From Micavibrio sp. UBA5572 (GTDB lineage: Bacteria > Pseudomonadota > Alphaproteobacteria > Micavibrionales > Micavibrionaceae), in the NCBI GenBank assembly GCA_002425415.1, contig DIMG01000012.1, forward strand, positions 1-32,133: DNA of 32,133 bases, in the 5' to 3' direction. The position numbers and the translations under genes were made by a program. Of this stretch, positions 16,424 to 25,456 are shown in pieces. The number at the start of each line of letters is the position of its first letter. Within the stretch, counting starts at the first letter, position 1. The notes beneath the pieces were generated by a model, which made no database searches, had not been told where the DNA came from, and saw only the letters and a list, made by a program, of their open reading frames with translations.

Positions 16424-17119
16424 ATGCTTTCAGTCCGCAATCTTCATAAATCCTACGGTGACAACGTTATCCTGAACGGAATTGACCTTGATATCGAAGC
16501 AGGGCATATCACCTGTGCCATTGGCCCATCAGGAACAGGAAAAACAACATTGCTGCGTCTAATGTGCCAACTCGAAAAACCCAATCGCGGAGAGATTTTA
16601 ATTGATGAAGAAAAAAATGCTGCACCATGGCCAAAAGTAACAGCCGTCTTCCAGTCTCTTTTTCTGTGGCCGCATTTAACTTTGCGTGAAAACATTATGC
16701 TGCCTGCCCGCAACCACAACCCCGAAGCCGAGAAAGACATTGAAGGCCTGATAAAATTATTCGAAATGGAAGCCTTCATCAACAACTACCCCAACCAGTC
16801 TTCGGTCGGACAAAGACAACGTGTTGCACTGGCGCGCGCACTGATTATAAATCCGAAATATGTTCTGTTGGATGAAATCACATCGGCATTGGATGTTGAA
16901 CAAACGGCAAAAATCCTGACAAAATTATCTCATTTGAAAGAACGCGGCATTGGCATCTTTCTGATTACCCACCATATCAGCTTTGCCCAAAAAGCAGCAG
17001 ACAAGGTTATTTTTCTGGATGGCGGAAAAATAGTAGAACAAGGATCACCGGACATTCTGGCTGCGCCAACATCGCACAGACTTCAGGACTTCTTGTCTCT
17101 GGCCAAGTTCGCATCCTGA
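16424..17119 (+). CDS. ABC transporter ATP-binding protein (amino-acid type)
   Basis: 231 aa from the ATG at 16424, 23 bases after the permease stop; an in-frame extension to 16358 would overlap the permease and precede the first beta strand. Walker A is GPSGTGKT (34-41), the Q-loop is 'VFQSLFLWPHLTL', Walker B is 'YVLLDEITSALD' (146-157) and the H-loop is 'FLITHH'. The ABC signature, normally LSGGQ, reads SSVGQ (126-130), with the first and third positions changed but the Gly and Gln kept. It powers the neighbouring permease at the inner membrane. Confidence 0.92.
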   Translation: MLSVRNLHKSYGDNVILNGIDLDIEAGHITCAIGPSGTGKTTLLRLMCQLEKPNRGEILIDEEKNAAPWPKVTAVFQSLFLWPHLTLRENIMLPARNHNPEAEKDIEGLIKLFEMEAFINNYPNQSSVGQRQRVALARALIINPKYVLLDEITSALDVEQTAKILTKLSHLKERGIGIFLITHHISFAQKAADKVIFLDGGKIVEQGSPDILAAPTSHRLQDFLSLAKFAS

Positions 17120-17242
17120 CCCGACGCTTTTAAAACCTGCACCAAGCCTTTTCTGAATTGCTGCGCCGCATAATGATCTCTTCAGCATCCCGTGCTAAAA
17201 GAAGTCATTAAAAAGACTGTATTACTTTTTTAGGAGCTTTGA

Positions 17243-19180
17243 ATGTCCTTTGAAGAACGCTTTGATCCACCCGCAGAGCTTGCAAAAAACGCACATATTA
17301 CCGCTGAAAAATACAAAGATTTGTACGCCAAATCCATCAGAGATCCGGATGGATTTTGGGGTGAAATGGCCAAACGCCTTTCATGGGAAAAGTTTCCGAC
17401 CAAAATAAAAAACACCTCCTTTGAAGGAGACATATCAATTAAATGGTACGAAGACGGCATTCTTAATGCATCATATAATTGTATTGACCGCCATTTACCG
17501 GAACGCGCCAACCAAACGGCTCTGATATTCGAAGGTGACGATCCATCCGAAGACCGATATATCAACTATGCCGAACTCAAAGACCATGTCTCGAAACTGG
17601 CCAATGCCATGAAATCTCGCGGAGTAAAAAAAGGCGACCGCATTACTATTTATATGCCGATGGTATTAGAAGCCACATACGCCATGCTGGCTTGCGCCCG
17701 CATCGGAGCCGTCCACTCGGTAGTCTTTGGCGGATTTTCTCCTGAATCTTTGCGTGACCGGATTCTCGACTGCGATTCAACATTTATTATTACAGCCGAC
17801 GAAGGCTTGCGCGGCGGGAAAAAAGTTCCACTCAAAGAAAATACCGATGCCGCACTTGAAAGCTGCCCTGATGTTAAAACTGTACTGGTTTTAAAACGAA
17901 CCGGCGGAACAGTGAATTGGAACGACAAACGGGATATCTGGTGGCATAACATTGTCGATACCCAATCCACCGATTGTCCTCCCGAACCCATGAATGCCGA
18001 AGACCCGCTGTTTATTCTCTACACATCAGGATCAACAGGAAAACCGAAAGGCGTTCTGCACACCACCGGCGGGTATATGGTTTACACCTCTTTGACCCAT
18101 CAATGGTCATTTGATTACCATGACGGTGAAGTCTATTGGTGTACCGCCGATGTAGGCTGGGTGACGGGACACTCCTATATTGTTTACGGGCCGCTGGCCA
18201 ATGGTGCAACCACGCTTGTTTTTGAAGGCGTCCCGAACTATCCGGACTGGTCACGGTTCTGGCAAGTCGTAGACAAGCACAAAGTCAATATTTTTTATAC
18301 CGCACCGACTGCCATTCGCTCGATTCTCCGTCAAGGTAACGAATGGGTGCAAAAAGCATCCCGTCAATCCTTGCGTATATTGGGAACGGTCGGCGAACCA
18401 ATCAACCACGAAGCATGGCTCTGGTACTATCACATCGTTGGCGAAGGCCGTTGCCCGATTGTCGACACATGGTGGCAAACCGAAACAGGCGGACATCTGA
18501 TTACACCGCTTCCAGGTGCAACCACCACCAAGCCAGGCTCGGCGACTTTGCCCTTCTTTGGCATTCAACCGGCTCTGGTTGACAATGAAGGCCGCAAACT
18601 TGACGGCGCAACCGAAGGCAATCTGGTTATTCTGGACAGCTGGCCGGGTCAAATGCGCACTGTTTATAAAGATCACGAACGCTTCAAACAGACCTATTTC
18701 TCAACCTTTAAAGGCATGTATTTTACAGGCGACGGCGCAAGACGTGACGAAGACGGATATTTCTGGATCACAGGCCGCGTAGACGATGTGATTAACGTCT
18801 CCGGTCACCGCTTGGGAACTGCAGAAATTGAAAGCGCCATCAACGAACATGCCGCTGTATCCGAATCAGCCGTAGTCGGCTTTCCGCATGATATTAAGGG
18901 ACAAGGCATCTACGCCTATGTCACCTTACATGACGGAACACCGATGACCGATGACATCAAAAAGGAAATTGTTCAAACGGTACGAAAAATTATCGGGCCG
19001 ATAGCCTCTCCCGATGTGATTCAATGGGCACAAAACTTACCCAAAACACGTTCGGGCAAGATCATGCGGCGGATTTTAAGGAAAATTTCAGCGAATGAAC
19101 TGGATAGTCTAGGGGATATTTCAACCTTGTCCGATCCATCAGTGGTAGACGACCTGATTAAAAGAAAACCTACCATATAG
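17243..19180 (+). CDS. acs: Acetyl-CoA synthetase
   Basis: 645 aa, normal length, with 'AGGAGC' upstream of the ATG. It converts acetate, CoA and ATP to acetyl-CoA via acetyl-AMP in the cytoplasm. Motifs: 'WGEMAKRLSWEKF' at the N-terminus, 'FILYTSGSTGKPKGVLHTTGGY' region with the AMP-binding P-loop, 'GWVTGHSYIVYGPL', 'DTWWQTETGG', 'YFTGDGARRDEDGYFWITGR' and 'TRSGKIMRR' with the regulatory acetylation lysine K606. A 123-bp gap precedes it, so it is probably transcribed on its own; a hairpin follows its stop. Confidence 0.97.
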   Translation: MSFEERFDPPAELAKNAHITAEKYKDLYAKSIRDPDGFWGEMAKRLSWEKFPTKIKNTSFEGDISIKWYEDGILNASYNCIDRHLPERANQTALIFEGDDPSEDRYINYAELKDHVSKLANAMKSRGVKKGDRITIYMPMVLEATYAMLACARIGAVHSVVFGGFSPESLRDRILDCDSTFIITADEGLRGGKKVPLKENTDAALESCPDVKTVLVLKRTGGTVNWNDKRDIWWHNIVDTQSTDCPPEPMNAEDPLFILYTSGSTGKPKGVLHTTGGYMVYTSLTHQWSFDYHDGEVYWCTADVGWVTGHSYIVYGPLANGATTLVFEGVPNYPDWSRFWQVVDKHKVNIFYTAPTAIRSILRQGNEWVQKASRQSLRILGTVGEPINHEAWLWYYHIVGEGRCPIVDTWWQTETGGHLITPLPGATTTKPGSATLPFFGIQPALVDNEGRKLDGATEGNLVILDSWPGQMRTVYKDHERFKQTYFSTFKGMYFTGDGARRDEDGYFWITGRVDDVINVSGHRLGTAEIESAINEHAAVSESAVVGFPHDIKGQGIYAYVTLHDGTPMTDDIKKEIVQTVRKIIGPIASPDVIQWAQNLPKTRSGKIMRRILRKISANELDSLGDISTLSDPSVVDDLIKRKPTI

Positions 19181-19184
19181 TCCT

Positions 19185-19210
19185 TTACCGACCTTGTAAA
19201 AGGTCGGTAA
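19185..19210. terminator. 11-bp inverted repeat between convergent genes
   Basis: 'ttaccgacctt' (19185-19195), loop 'gtaa', then 'aaggtcggtaa' (19200-19210): a perfect 11-bp stem with a four-base loop, starting five bases after the acs stop and ending four bases before the stop of the minus-strand 59-aa ORF. There is no long T run on either strand, so it may be a bidirectional terminator helped by its strong stem. Confidence 0.65.
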
Positions 19211-19213
19211 CAT

Positions 19214-19393
19214 TTATAAAGATGATGGCATCAACATTGCTTGCAACATAGCTCTATGCTGTTGAGGAAGACTGTTGTGAAATTCCCTATCTTCAGGACT
19301 TAAAGCATCGACTCCATCTCTAGAAATTTTTCTAGCAAGCACCCGAATTTCGGAGGTATTAACAACAGACCCAAATTGCATTTGCAAAGACAT
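19214..19393 (-). CDS. Small hypothetical protein (59 aa)
   Basis: Starts at the ATG at 19393, preceded by 'AAAAGG'. A longer reading to 19627 would overlap the pyrE start and adds a hydrophobic, codon-poor extension, so I rejected it. The product is polar and helical, with 'VRVLARKISRDG'-like character ('SEIRVLARKISRDGVDAL') and 'SPEDREFHNSLPQQHRAMLQ'. There is no signal peptide or recognised domain. It ends beside the 19185-19210 hairpin, which supports a real transcription unit. Confidence 0.5.
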   Translation of the reverse strand: MSLQMQFGSVVNTSEIRVLARKISRDGVDALSPEDREFHNSLPQQHRAMLQAMLMPSSL

Positions 19394-19526
19394 TTTTTTA
19401 CCTTTTGTAATATTATTACTTTTTGCTGCGCCCTTATATGGATATGAAAAGAAATATGCAAGTTCTTTTTGAGTTTTTTCAATAAAAAGGCTAAAACTAT
19501 GAACGATTTGAAGAAAGAAGAGAAAA

Positions 19527-20210
19527 ATGACTGACCAAAACACAAAAATTGCTGCAAAAATCCTGCTCGACACAAAATCTGTCTTATTTAATGCCCGCGA
19601 ACCCTTTGTGTTCACCTCGGGGCGCATTTCCCCCGTTTACGTGGACATTCGCCGTTTAATCTCCTTTCCGGCAGAAAGAACCGCTCTCATGGATATGGGC
19701 GCAGAACTGTTAAAAGAAAAAGTCGGCATCAACAACATTGATTACGTCGCAGGCGGTGAAACAGCAGGCATTCCATACGCGGCGTTTCTGTCCGACCGTC
19801 TGAATAAACCGATGCTCTATGTCCGCAAAAAACCAAAAGGCTTTGGCCGCATGGCACAAATCGAAGGCTGCATGGACAAAGAAAACGCCAATGTGATTCT
19901 AATCGAAGACCTGCAAACCGACGGCGGCAGCAAAAAAGTCTTTATTGATGCTATCCGTGCAGCAGGTGCAAAAATAGCCCATTCTTTTGTTGTCTTCCAT
20001 TACGGCATTTTTCCTCAATCGCTGGAAAACATGAAAACCGCAGGTGTCGAACTGTATAACCTGACAGACTGGTGGTCTGTACTGGCCGTTGCCCGAGAAA
20101 ACAAATATTTCGACGAAGAAACATTGGCCAGCGTAGAATCATTTCTCAATGAACCCGATCAATGGGCGCAAAATAACGCCCATCTCGTCAAAAAACAGGA
20201 ACAGGCCTAA
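19527..20210 (+). CDS. pyrE: Orotate phosphoribosyltransferase
   Basis: 227 aa. It makes orotidine 5'-phosphate from orotate and PRPP in pyrimidine synthesis. The N-terminal 'FVFTSGRISPVYVDIRRLIS', 'VAGGETAGIPYAAFLSDRL' and 'PMLYVRKKPKGFGRMAQIEG' (catalytic loop) regions are clear. The PRPP motif is 'VILIEDLQTDGGSK' (about 123-136), the alphaproteobacterial form. 'LTDWWSVLAVARENKYFDEE' near the C-terminus is also typical. First gene of a pyrE-nadK-yggU unit; nadK begins five bases after the stop. Confidence 0.94.
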   Translation: MTDQNTKIAAKILLDTKSVLFNAREPFVFTSGRISPVYVDIRRLISFPAERTALMDMGAELLKEKVGINNIDYVAGGETAGIPYAAFLSDRLNKPMLYVRKKPKGFGRMAQIEGCMDKENANVILIEDLQTDGGSKKVFIDAIRAAGAKIAHSFVVFHYGIFPQSLENMKTAGVELYNLTDWWSVLAVARENKYFDEETLASVESFLNEPDQWAQNNAHLVKKQEQA

Positions 20211-20215
20211 CCCTC

Positions 20216-20974
20216 GTGAACATCCATTTCTTCGCCAACCAATCAATCGAGGCACAATCTGCAAAAAAAACTCTGGCGGAGAAATATGGTCATGCCAAAC
20301 TGGACAATGCCGACATCGTTGTTGCCTTGGGTGGAGACGGAACCTTGCTTTCAGCCCTACGAGCAACGTCTTCCACCGACCTCCCTGTTTACGGCATGAA
20401 TCGAGGCTCTCTGGGTTTCCTGATGAACACATTTGCCCCCGACAACCTGTTCGACTCGCTCCAATCCGCAGAAAAAGTGACGATTTATCCTCTGAGTATG
20501 AACGCCACCGACATCAATGGGGAAATTCAAACTGCCATTGCCTTCAACGAAGTTTCTCTGCTGCGTCAAGTTCGCCAAGCGGCAAAACTTGCCATCAGTA
20601 TTGACGGGATCTTACGCATGGAAGAACTGATCTGTGATGGAATTCTGGTCGCCACACCAGCAGGAAGCACCGCTTATAACCTTTCAGCACATGGGCCGAT
20701 TATTCCGCTTTCGACACAACTTTTGGCACTCACCCCCATCAGTGCGTTTCGTCCACGCAGATGGAAAGGAGCTTTGTTACCCGCCAAAGCAAAAATCAGA
20801 TTTGATATTCTGGATGCCGATAGCCGTCCGGTCAGTGCCACAGCAGATGATTTTGAAGTCCGTAACATTACATCAGTCAACATCCAGCAATCAACAGATC
20901 TTAGCCGGACATTAATGTTCAGCTCCGGTCAATCGCTCGAAGAACGCATCCTCAAGGAACAATTTGCGTGGTAG
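20216..20974 (+). CDS. nadK: NAD kinase
   Basis: 252 aa from a GTG at 20216; no ATG lies near the start of the domain, and this GTG gives the usual alphaproteobacterial length. It phosphorylates NAD to NADP using ATP or polyphosphate. 'VVALGGDGTLLSAL' holds the GGDGT active motif (39-43), followed by 'VYGMNRGSLGFLMN' and 'ICDGILVATPAGSTAYNLSA', the family's signature segment, and 'AFNEVSLLRQ'. It lies five bases after pyrE and overlaps yggU by 7 bases. Confidence 0.94.
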   Translation: MNIHFFANQSIEAQSAKKTLAEKYGHAKLDNADIVVALGGDGTLLSALRATSSTDLPVYGMNRGSLGFLMNTFAPDNLFDSLQSAEKVTIYPLSMNATDINGEIQTAIAFNEVSLLRQVRQAAKLAISIDGILRMEELICDGILVATPAGSTAYNLSAHGPIIPLSTQLLALTPISAFRPRRWKGALLPAKAKIRFDILDADSRPVSATADDFEVRNITSVNIQQSTDLSRTLMFSSGQSLEERILKEQFAW

Positions 20975-21267
20975 AAGAAAGCCACCGCCAGATAATTCTG
21001 GTTAGGCTCACACCCAACGCATCAAGAAATGAAATCGGATCATGGGACTATAACGAACAGAACCAGCCTGTTTTAAAAGTCTCCGTCACCGCCATTCCCG
21101 AAAAAGGAAAAGCCAACCAAGCCCTCATCAAACTGCTCTCGAAACAATGGAAAATTCCAAAATCATCTATTCAGATCGAAAAAGGCGGAACGGACAGAAA
21201 TAAAATCCTGTCCGTTCCTAAAAACACCATCGATAGTCCTGATAAAAATCAGATCACACCGAGATAA
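20968..21267 (+). CDS. DUF167/YggU family protein
   Basis: 99 aa from a GTG at 20968 that overlaps the nadK stop by 7 bases. It has the small alpha/beta fold of DUF167: 'ILVRLTPNASRNEIG', 'LKVSVTAIPEKGKANQALIKLLSKQ' in outline, and 'IQIEKGGTDRNKILSV' (usual form 'v.i.sG..sR.K.v.i'). Function unknown. The last 19 bases overlap the convergent DUF1761 gene. Confidence 0.88.
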   Translation: MVEESHRQIILVRLTPNASRNEIGSWDYNEQNQPVLKVSVTAIPEKGKANQALIKLLSKQWKIPKSSIQIEKGGTDRNKILSVPKNTIDSPDKNQITPR

Positions 21268-21686
21268 TTCATCAAAATATTGACCATGGCCAAAACGTAA
21301 TATCCTGCCAACTGATAAGAGGCATCAATCGCGACAGCGGCAAAAGGATAGCCCGTGTAAAGCGACCCCATCACGATAGGCGGCATCGCAAACGCAACCC
21401 ACAACAAACAAGACATCAAAAAGATTTCAGAGCCAGTGTGAATATTCATGTAAATCAACATGAACGTAAAAAACAAGGAGGTTAAAAACCACAAAGGAAA
21501 AGAAAGAATAAAAGGATGAGCACCCCGCTTGATCTCATCTGCCGTCATCTCACGCGCTTCAAGCCAACGACTACCTAGAATACGGGGATGATACCAGATC
21601 AATCCCAGCAAAAACGCAAAAACTGCGCTCAAAAAAGAAGGCATCAACCATGACGTAATCATATTTTGAAGAATGAGAGGATCCAT
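21249..21686 (-). CDS. DUF1761-like membrane protein
   Basis: 145 aa with four TM segments, around 14-33, 62-80, 86-105 and 117-140. 'FLLGLIWYHPRILGSRWLE' after TM1 matches the conserved 'alWYsp.lFGk.W' motif of DUF1761, and 'EMTADEIKRG' sits in the following loop as in that family. Function unknown. Start at 21686; the gene faces pyrE-nadK-yggU and is 35 bases upstream (in window coordinates, left) of the sdhB stop, so it may be read through from sdhB. Confidence 0.75.
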   Translation of the reverse strand: MDPLILQNMITSWLMPSFLSAVFAFLLGLIWYHPRILGSRWLEAREMTADEIKRGAHPFILSFPLWFLTSLFFTFMLIYMNIHTGSEIFLMSCLLWVAFAMPPIVMGSLYTGYPFAAVAIDASYQLAGYYVLAMVNILMNYLGVI

Positions 21687-21721
21687 TGGTTTTTTCCTTT
21701 ACAAAAAAAATTGAAGTTAAA

Positions 21722-22513
21722 TTAGCTCCGTGCAACCATAAGCTTTTTAATATCAGCGATTGCCCTGGCAGGGTTAAGTCCTTTCGGACAGGTTTTGGTA
21801 CAATTCATAATGGTATGACACCGATACAAACGGAACGGGTCTTCCAATTGATCCAAACGCTCTCCCGTTGCTTCATCCCGTGTATCGGCAATCCAACGAT
21901 AGGCTTGAAGCAAAATAGAAGGGCCTAGAAAACGATCACCATTCCACCAGTAACTCGGGCAAGATGTCGAACAACAAAAACATAAAATACAAGCCGCAGG
22001 GCCTTTCCCGTCCGAACCATTGAGCAGCTCCGCATCTTCAGGGCTTTGCAAACGTTCGCGAGTGGGCAGCGGCGACTCGGTTTTCATCCAAGGCTCAATC
22101 GATGCATATTGAGCTGCCAAATGAGTAACATCAGGAACCAGATCCTTGATAACAGGCAAATGAGGCAAAGGTGTAATTTGAACATGTCCTTTGACATCTT
22201 CAATCGGCTTAAGACAAGCCAGCGTATTTGATCCGTCAATATTCATCGCGCAAGATCCGCAAATTCCTTCACGACAAGAACGACGCAAGGTCACACCAGC
22301 ATCAATTTTATTCTTGATATAAAGGATGGCATCCAGAACCATCGGCCCACACTGATCCAAATCAATCGTATAGGAATCAAAACGGGGATTTTCTCCACTA
22401 TCAGGATCATAACGATACAGCTTGAACGTCTTGGCATTTTTTGCGCCATTTGAAACATCAACCGACTGACCGACTTTAATTTCGGAATTTTTGGGGAGCT
22501 TGAATTCAGCCAT
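21722..22513 (-). CDS. sdhB: Succinate dehydrogenase iron-sulfur subunit
   Basis: 263 aa from the ATG at 22513, preceded by 'AGGA'; a 15-residue extension to 22558 is rejected. It carries electrons from SdhA flavin to ubiquinone. The [2Fe-2S] ligands are C80, C85, C88 and C100 ('SCREGICGSCAM'). The [4Fe-4S] and [3Fe-4S] ligands lie in 'CILCFCCSTSCPSYWWN' (C175, C178, C181, C185) and 'CHTIMNCTKTCPKGLNP' (C232, C238, C242). Unusually it is separated from sdhA by a gene on the other strand, so it must have its own promoter in the 227-bp gap before 22741. Confidence 0.96.
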   Translation of the reverse strand: MAEFKLPKNSEIKVGQSVDVSNGAKNAKTFKLYRYDPDSGENPRFDSYTIDLDQCGPMVLDAILYIKNKIDAGVTLRRSCREGICGSCAMNIDGSNTLACLKPIEDVKGHVQITPLPHLPVIKDLVPDVTHLAAQYASIEPWMKTESPLPTRERLQSPEDAELLNGSDGKGPAACILCFCCSTSCPSYWWNGDRFLGPSILLQAYRWIADTRDEATGERLDQLEDPFRLYRCHTIMNCTKTCPKGLNPARAIADIKKLMVARS

Positions 22514-22740
22514 GAAAAGAAATCCTGAAATATTTTGAACGAAACGAAATAGCCACAAAGGCCGAACTCAAGGATACCGCGAATTCGTCCCCTTGTGAAG
22601 CTTAACTTACCCTATGTTGACAACATTATAGAAAGAGGAGCAGGATAGAGACTCATTGAGTCGAAAAATATAGATTGATCAAAAACCGCTTTCACCTGAC
22701 GATCACAAGCTGACAATCATCAATACAGCAGGAGAAGAAT

Positions 22741-23592
22741 ATGCAAACAACACTTGATATAAAAAATACGTCAATTCCCCGCATTGGCTTGGGAACATGG
22801 CAACTCAACGGTATTGACTGCACCAACTCTGTATCCACAGCCTTGGAACTGGGGTATCGCCACATTGACACAGCACAAATTTATGACAACGAGGCCGAAA
22901 TCGGTCAAGCTATCGCAGAATCAGGGATTCCAAGATCAGAAATTTTTCTGACCACAAAAATCTGGGTCGACAACGTTGCATCAGGTGCTGCCCAAAAAAG
23001 CGTGGAAGAAAGCCTGAAAAAACTCAAAACAGACCATGTTAATCTGTTATTGCTTCACTGGCCGGTCAAAACCATTCCTCTGCACCGCCAGATCAGAGCC
23101 CTGCAAACCATTCAGGATTGGGGCATGACCAAATTGATTGGTGTCTCCAACTATCCGGTTGCCTTGATGCAACAAATTCTGGACGAAACCGACGCAGAAA
23201 TTGTAACCAATCAAGTTGAATATCATCCGTATTTATCCCAACAGCCTGTCCTCGACTTTGTAGAAAAACACCACATGTTTTTAACGGCTTACTGCCCGCT
23301 GTCGCGTGGCTTGGTCAGAACCGACCCGACCATTTTAAAGATTGCTGGAAAATACGGGAAATCTGCGGGGCAAGTCACTTTGCGCTGGCTGATTCAACAA
23401 GGCAACGTCTTGGCCATTCCAAAAGCCGCGAACCCACTTCATATTGAGGATAATATCCAAATTTTTGATTTTGAATTAACAACCGAAGAAATGCAGCAAA
23501 TCAAAGCTCTTGCCAATCCCGAAGGCCGTATTGTCAATCCCGAATGGTCACCCCAATGGGATGCCCCCGACCAAGACTCACAAGCGGCATAG
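22741..23592 (+). CDS. Aldo/keto reductase
   Basis: 283 aa, NADPH-dependent (beta/alpha)8 oxidoreductase related to 2,5-diketo-gluconate reductases and methylglyoxal-reducing AKRs. The catalytic tetrad is visible: Asp and Tyr in 'YRHIDTAQIYDNE', Lys in 'TTKIW', His in 'LLLLHWP'. The cofactor region includes 'IGVSNYPVALMQQI', 'NQVEYHPYL', and 'IPKAANPLHIEDNIQIFDF'. 'AGGAG' precedes the ATG. It is inserted between sdhA and sdhB, opposite to both; substrate not predictable. Confidence 0.92.
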   Translation: MQTTLDIKNTSIPRIGLGTWQLNGIDCTNSVSTALELGYRHIDTAQIYDNEAEIGQAIAESGIPRSEIFLTTKIWVDNVASGAAQKSVEESLKKLKTDHVNLLLLHWPVKTIPLHRQIRALQTIQDWGMTKLIGVSNYPVALMQQILDETDAEIVTNQVEYHPYLSQQPVLDFVEKHHMFLTAYCPLSRGLVRTDPTILKIAGKYGKSAGQVTLRWLIQQGNVLAIPKAANPLHIEDNIQIFDFELTTEEMQQIKALANPEGRIVNPEWSPQWDAPDQDSQAA

Positions 23593-23619
23593 ATCAAGCA
23601 ACGGACACCGATAGACGGC

Positions 23620-25404
23620 TTAATAAACCCGTTTTTTCGGCGGAACAACCTCCACTTCGTCGGTCAATGTCTTCATAATCACCGGACGATAACCGATTTT
23701 GGTTTTACCAGCCTCATCAACCCAAACGGCAGTATGCTTCATCCAGCGTTCGTCATCACGATCAGGAAAATCTTCACGGGCATGAGCCCCGCGACTCTCT
23801 TGACGGTTAACCGCAGAATACATCGTTACCACAGCCTGACATAATAAATTATCCAGCTCCAGAGTCTCCACCAGATCGGTATTAAACACCAAGGAACGAT
23901 CAGAAACTTTAACGTCTTTAAGACTATCAAAGACTTTGGAAATTTTTTCACAACCCTCTTGCAACACATCACCAGTCCGGAAAACGGCTGCATGATTTTG
24001 CATCGTGCGTTGCATAGTCATCCGAATCTCTGATGTCGGAATTGCACCATCGGCATTACGGAACTTATCAAATCGTGCCAAAGCCTTCTCAACGCCACCG
24101 CCTGTAATCTTGCGGTGTTTAGTGCCGGCCACGACAGTTTCAGCAGCCCGAAGTGCCGCAGCGCGACCAAAAACAACCAGATCAAGCAAAGAATTAGACC
24201 CCAAACGATTAGCACCATGAACCGACACACAGGCCGCTTCACCAATCGCCATCAGACCTGAAACAACATGGTTTGGATCATCTGCAGTCGGCGCAACCAC
24301 TTCTGTACGCCAGTTGGTCGGAATTCCACCCATGTTATAGTGAACAGTCGGCAAAACCGGAATAGGTTCCTTGGTGACATCAACCCCAGCAAAAATTTTG
24401 GCCGTCTCAGCAATCCCCGGTAAACGGGAATGAATAATTTCAGGATCAAGATGCTCCAAATGCAAATGAATATGATCTTTTTGTGGCCCCACACCGCGCC
24501 CTTCACGAATTTCAATCGTCATCGAACGGGAAACAACATCACGCGATGCCAAATCCTTCGCTGACGGAGCATACCGCGACATAAAGCGCTCCCCTTCAGA
24601 GTTGGTCAGATACCCGCCTTCACCACGCACCCCTTCGGTAATCAAACAGCCTGCACCATAAATTCCGGTCGGATGAAACTGGATAAACTCCATATCCTGC
24701 AAAGGAAGACCGGCACGCAACACCATGGCATTACCATCACCGGTACAAGTATGCGCCGACGTACAAGAGAAAAACGCCCGACCATACCCGCCTGTCGCCA
24801 AAACAGTCTGATGACCACGGAACACATGGATCGTACCATCATTCAAATTCCACGCCACAACACCGACACAAGACCCGTCCGGCTCCATAATCAAATCAAG
24901 CGCGATAAATTCGATAAAAAATTCGGCCTTGTGTTTCAAAGCTTGCGTATAAAGCGTGTGTAAAATCGCATGCCCCGTCCGGTCAGCCGCGGCACAAGTC
25001 CGCTGCGCAGTGCCTTCCCCATAATGGGTTGTCATTCCGCCAAACGCCCGTTGATAAATTTTTCCTTCCGCCGTACGCGAAAACGGCACACCGAAATGCT
25101 CCAACTCGATAATCGCGGGAATAGCTTCACGGCACATATATTCGATTGCATCTTGGTCGCCGAGCCAATCCGACCCTTTCACCGTATCATACATGTGAAA
25201 ACGCCAATCATCTTCGCCCATATTTCCAAGAGCCGCAGAAATACCCCCCTGCGCCGCGACTGTATGCGACCGTGTTGGAAACACCTTGGACAAACAAGCA
25301 ACTTTCAGACCTTTTTCAGCCATCCCCGTAACAGCACGAAGACCAGCCCCACCACCGCCAACAACAACAACATCATATTCATGGGTAATTACGTCATAGG
25401 CCAT
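23620..25404 (-). CDS. sdhA: Succinate dehydrogenase flavoprotein subunit
   Basis: 594 aa from the ATG at 25404, preceded by 'AAAGGAAAAAGGAAAAAG'; a GTG ten codons earlier is the alternative. It oxidises succinate to fumarate with covalent FAD. Motifs: 'YDVVVVGGGGAGLRAV' (FAD), 'TRSHTVAAQGGISAALGN' with the FAD-linking His, 'RTCAAADRTGHAILHTLY', 'QFHPTGIYGAGCLITEGVRG' (active site), and 'HTAVWVDEAGKTKIGYRPV' near the end. Complete and intact despite an unusual setting: the GxxExxY cassette ends within its leader and sdhB is 1.1 kb away. Confidence 0.97.
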   Translation of the reverse strand: MAYDVITHEYDVVVVGGGGAGLRAVTGMAEKGLKVACLSKVFPTRSHTVAAQGGISAALGNMGEDDWRFHMYDTVKGSDWLGDQDAIEYMCREAIPAIIELEHFGVPFSRTAEGKIYQRAFGGMTTHYGEGTAQRTCAAADRTGHAILHTLYTQALKHKAEFFIEFIALDLIMEPDGSCVGVVAWNLNDGTIHVFRGHQTVLATGGYGRAFFSCTSAHTCTGDGNAMVLRAGLPLQDMEFIQFHPTGIYGAGCLITEGVRGEGGYLTNSEGERFMSRYAPSAKDLASRDVVSRSMTIEIREGRGVGPQKDHIHLHLEHLDPEIIHSRLPGIAETAKIFAGVDVTKEPIPVLPTVHYNMGGIPTNWRTEVVAPTADDPNHVVSGLMAIGEAACVSVHGANRLGSNSLLDLVVFGRAAALRAAETVVAGTKHRKITGGGVEKALARFDKFRNADGAIPTSEIRMTMQRTMQNHAAVFRTGDVLQEGCEKISKVFDSLKDVKVSDRSLVFNTDLVETLELDNLLCQAVVTMYSAVNRQESRGAHAREDFPDRDDERWMKHTAVWVDEAGKTKIGYRPVIMKTLTDEVEVVPPKKRVY

Positions 25405-25423
25405 TTTTCTTTTTCCTTTTTCC

Positions 25424-25448
25424 TTTAAAACCACGGATGAACACAGAT
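25424..25448 (+). repeat. Left terminal inverted repeat of the GxxExxY cassette
   Basis: 25 bases starting 'tttaaaaccacggatgaaca' that match the reverse complement of 25823-25847 at 22 of 25 positions (hand alignment). The outer end abuts the sdhA Shine-Dalgarno region. Confidence 0.8.
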
Positions 25449-25456
25449 ATTCATCT

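Noticed and set aside
17185..17208. Imperfect hairpin around 'agcatcccgtgct' between the ABC ATPase and acs
   Set aside because: The stem is only four clean pairs plus a mismatched extension, with no T tract; not convincing as a terminator.
19394..19627. N-terminal extension of the 59-aa ORF to 137 aa
   Set aside because: It overlaps the start of pyrE, passes over the ribosome site at 19393, and the extra residues have no domain-like pattern apart from a chance hydrophobic stretch.
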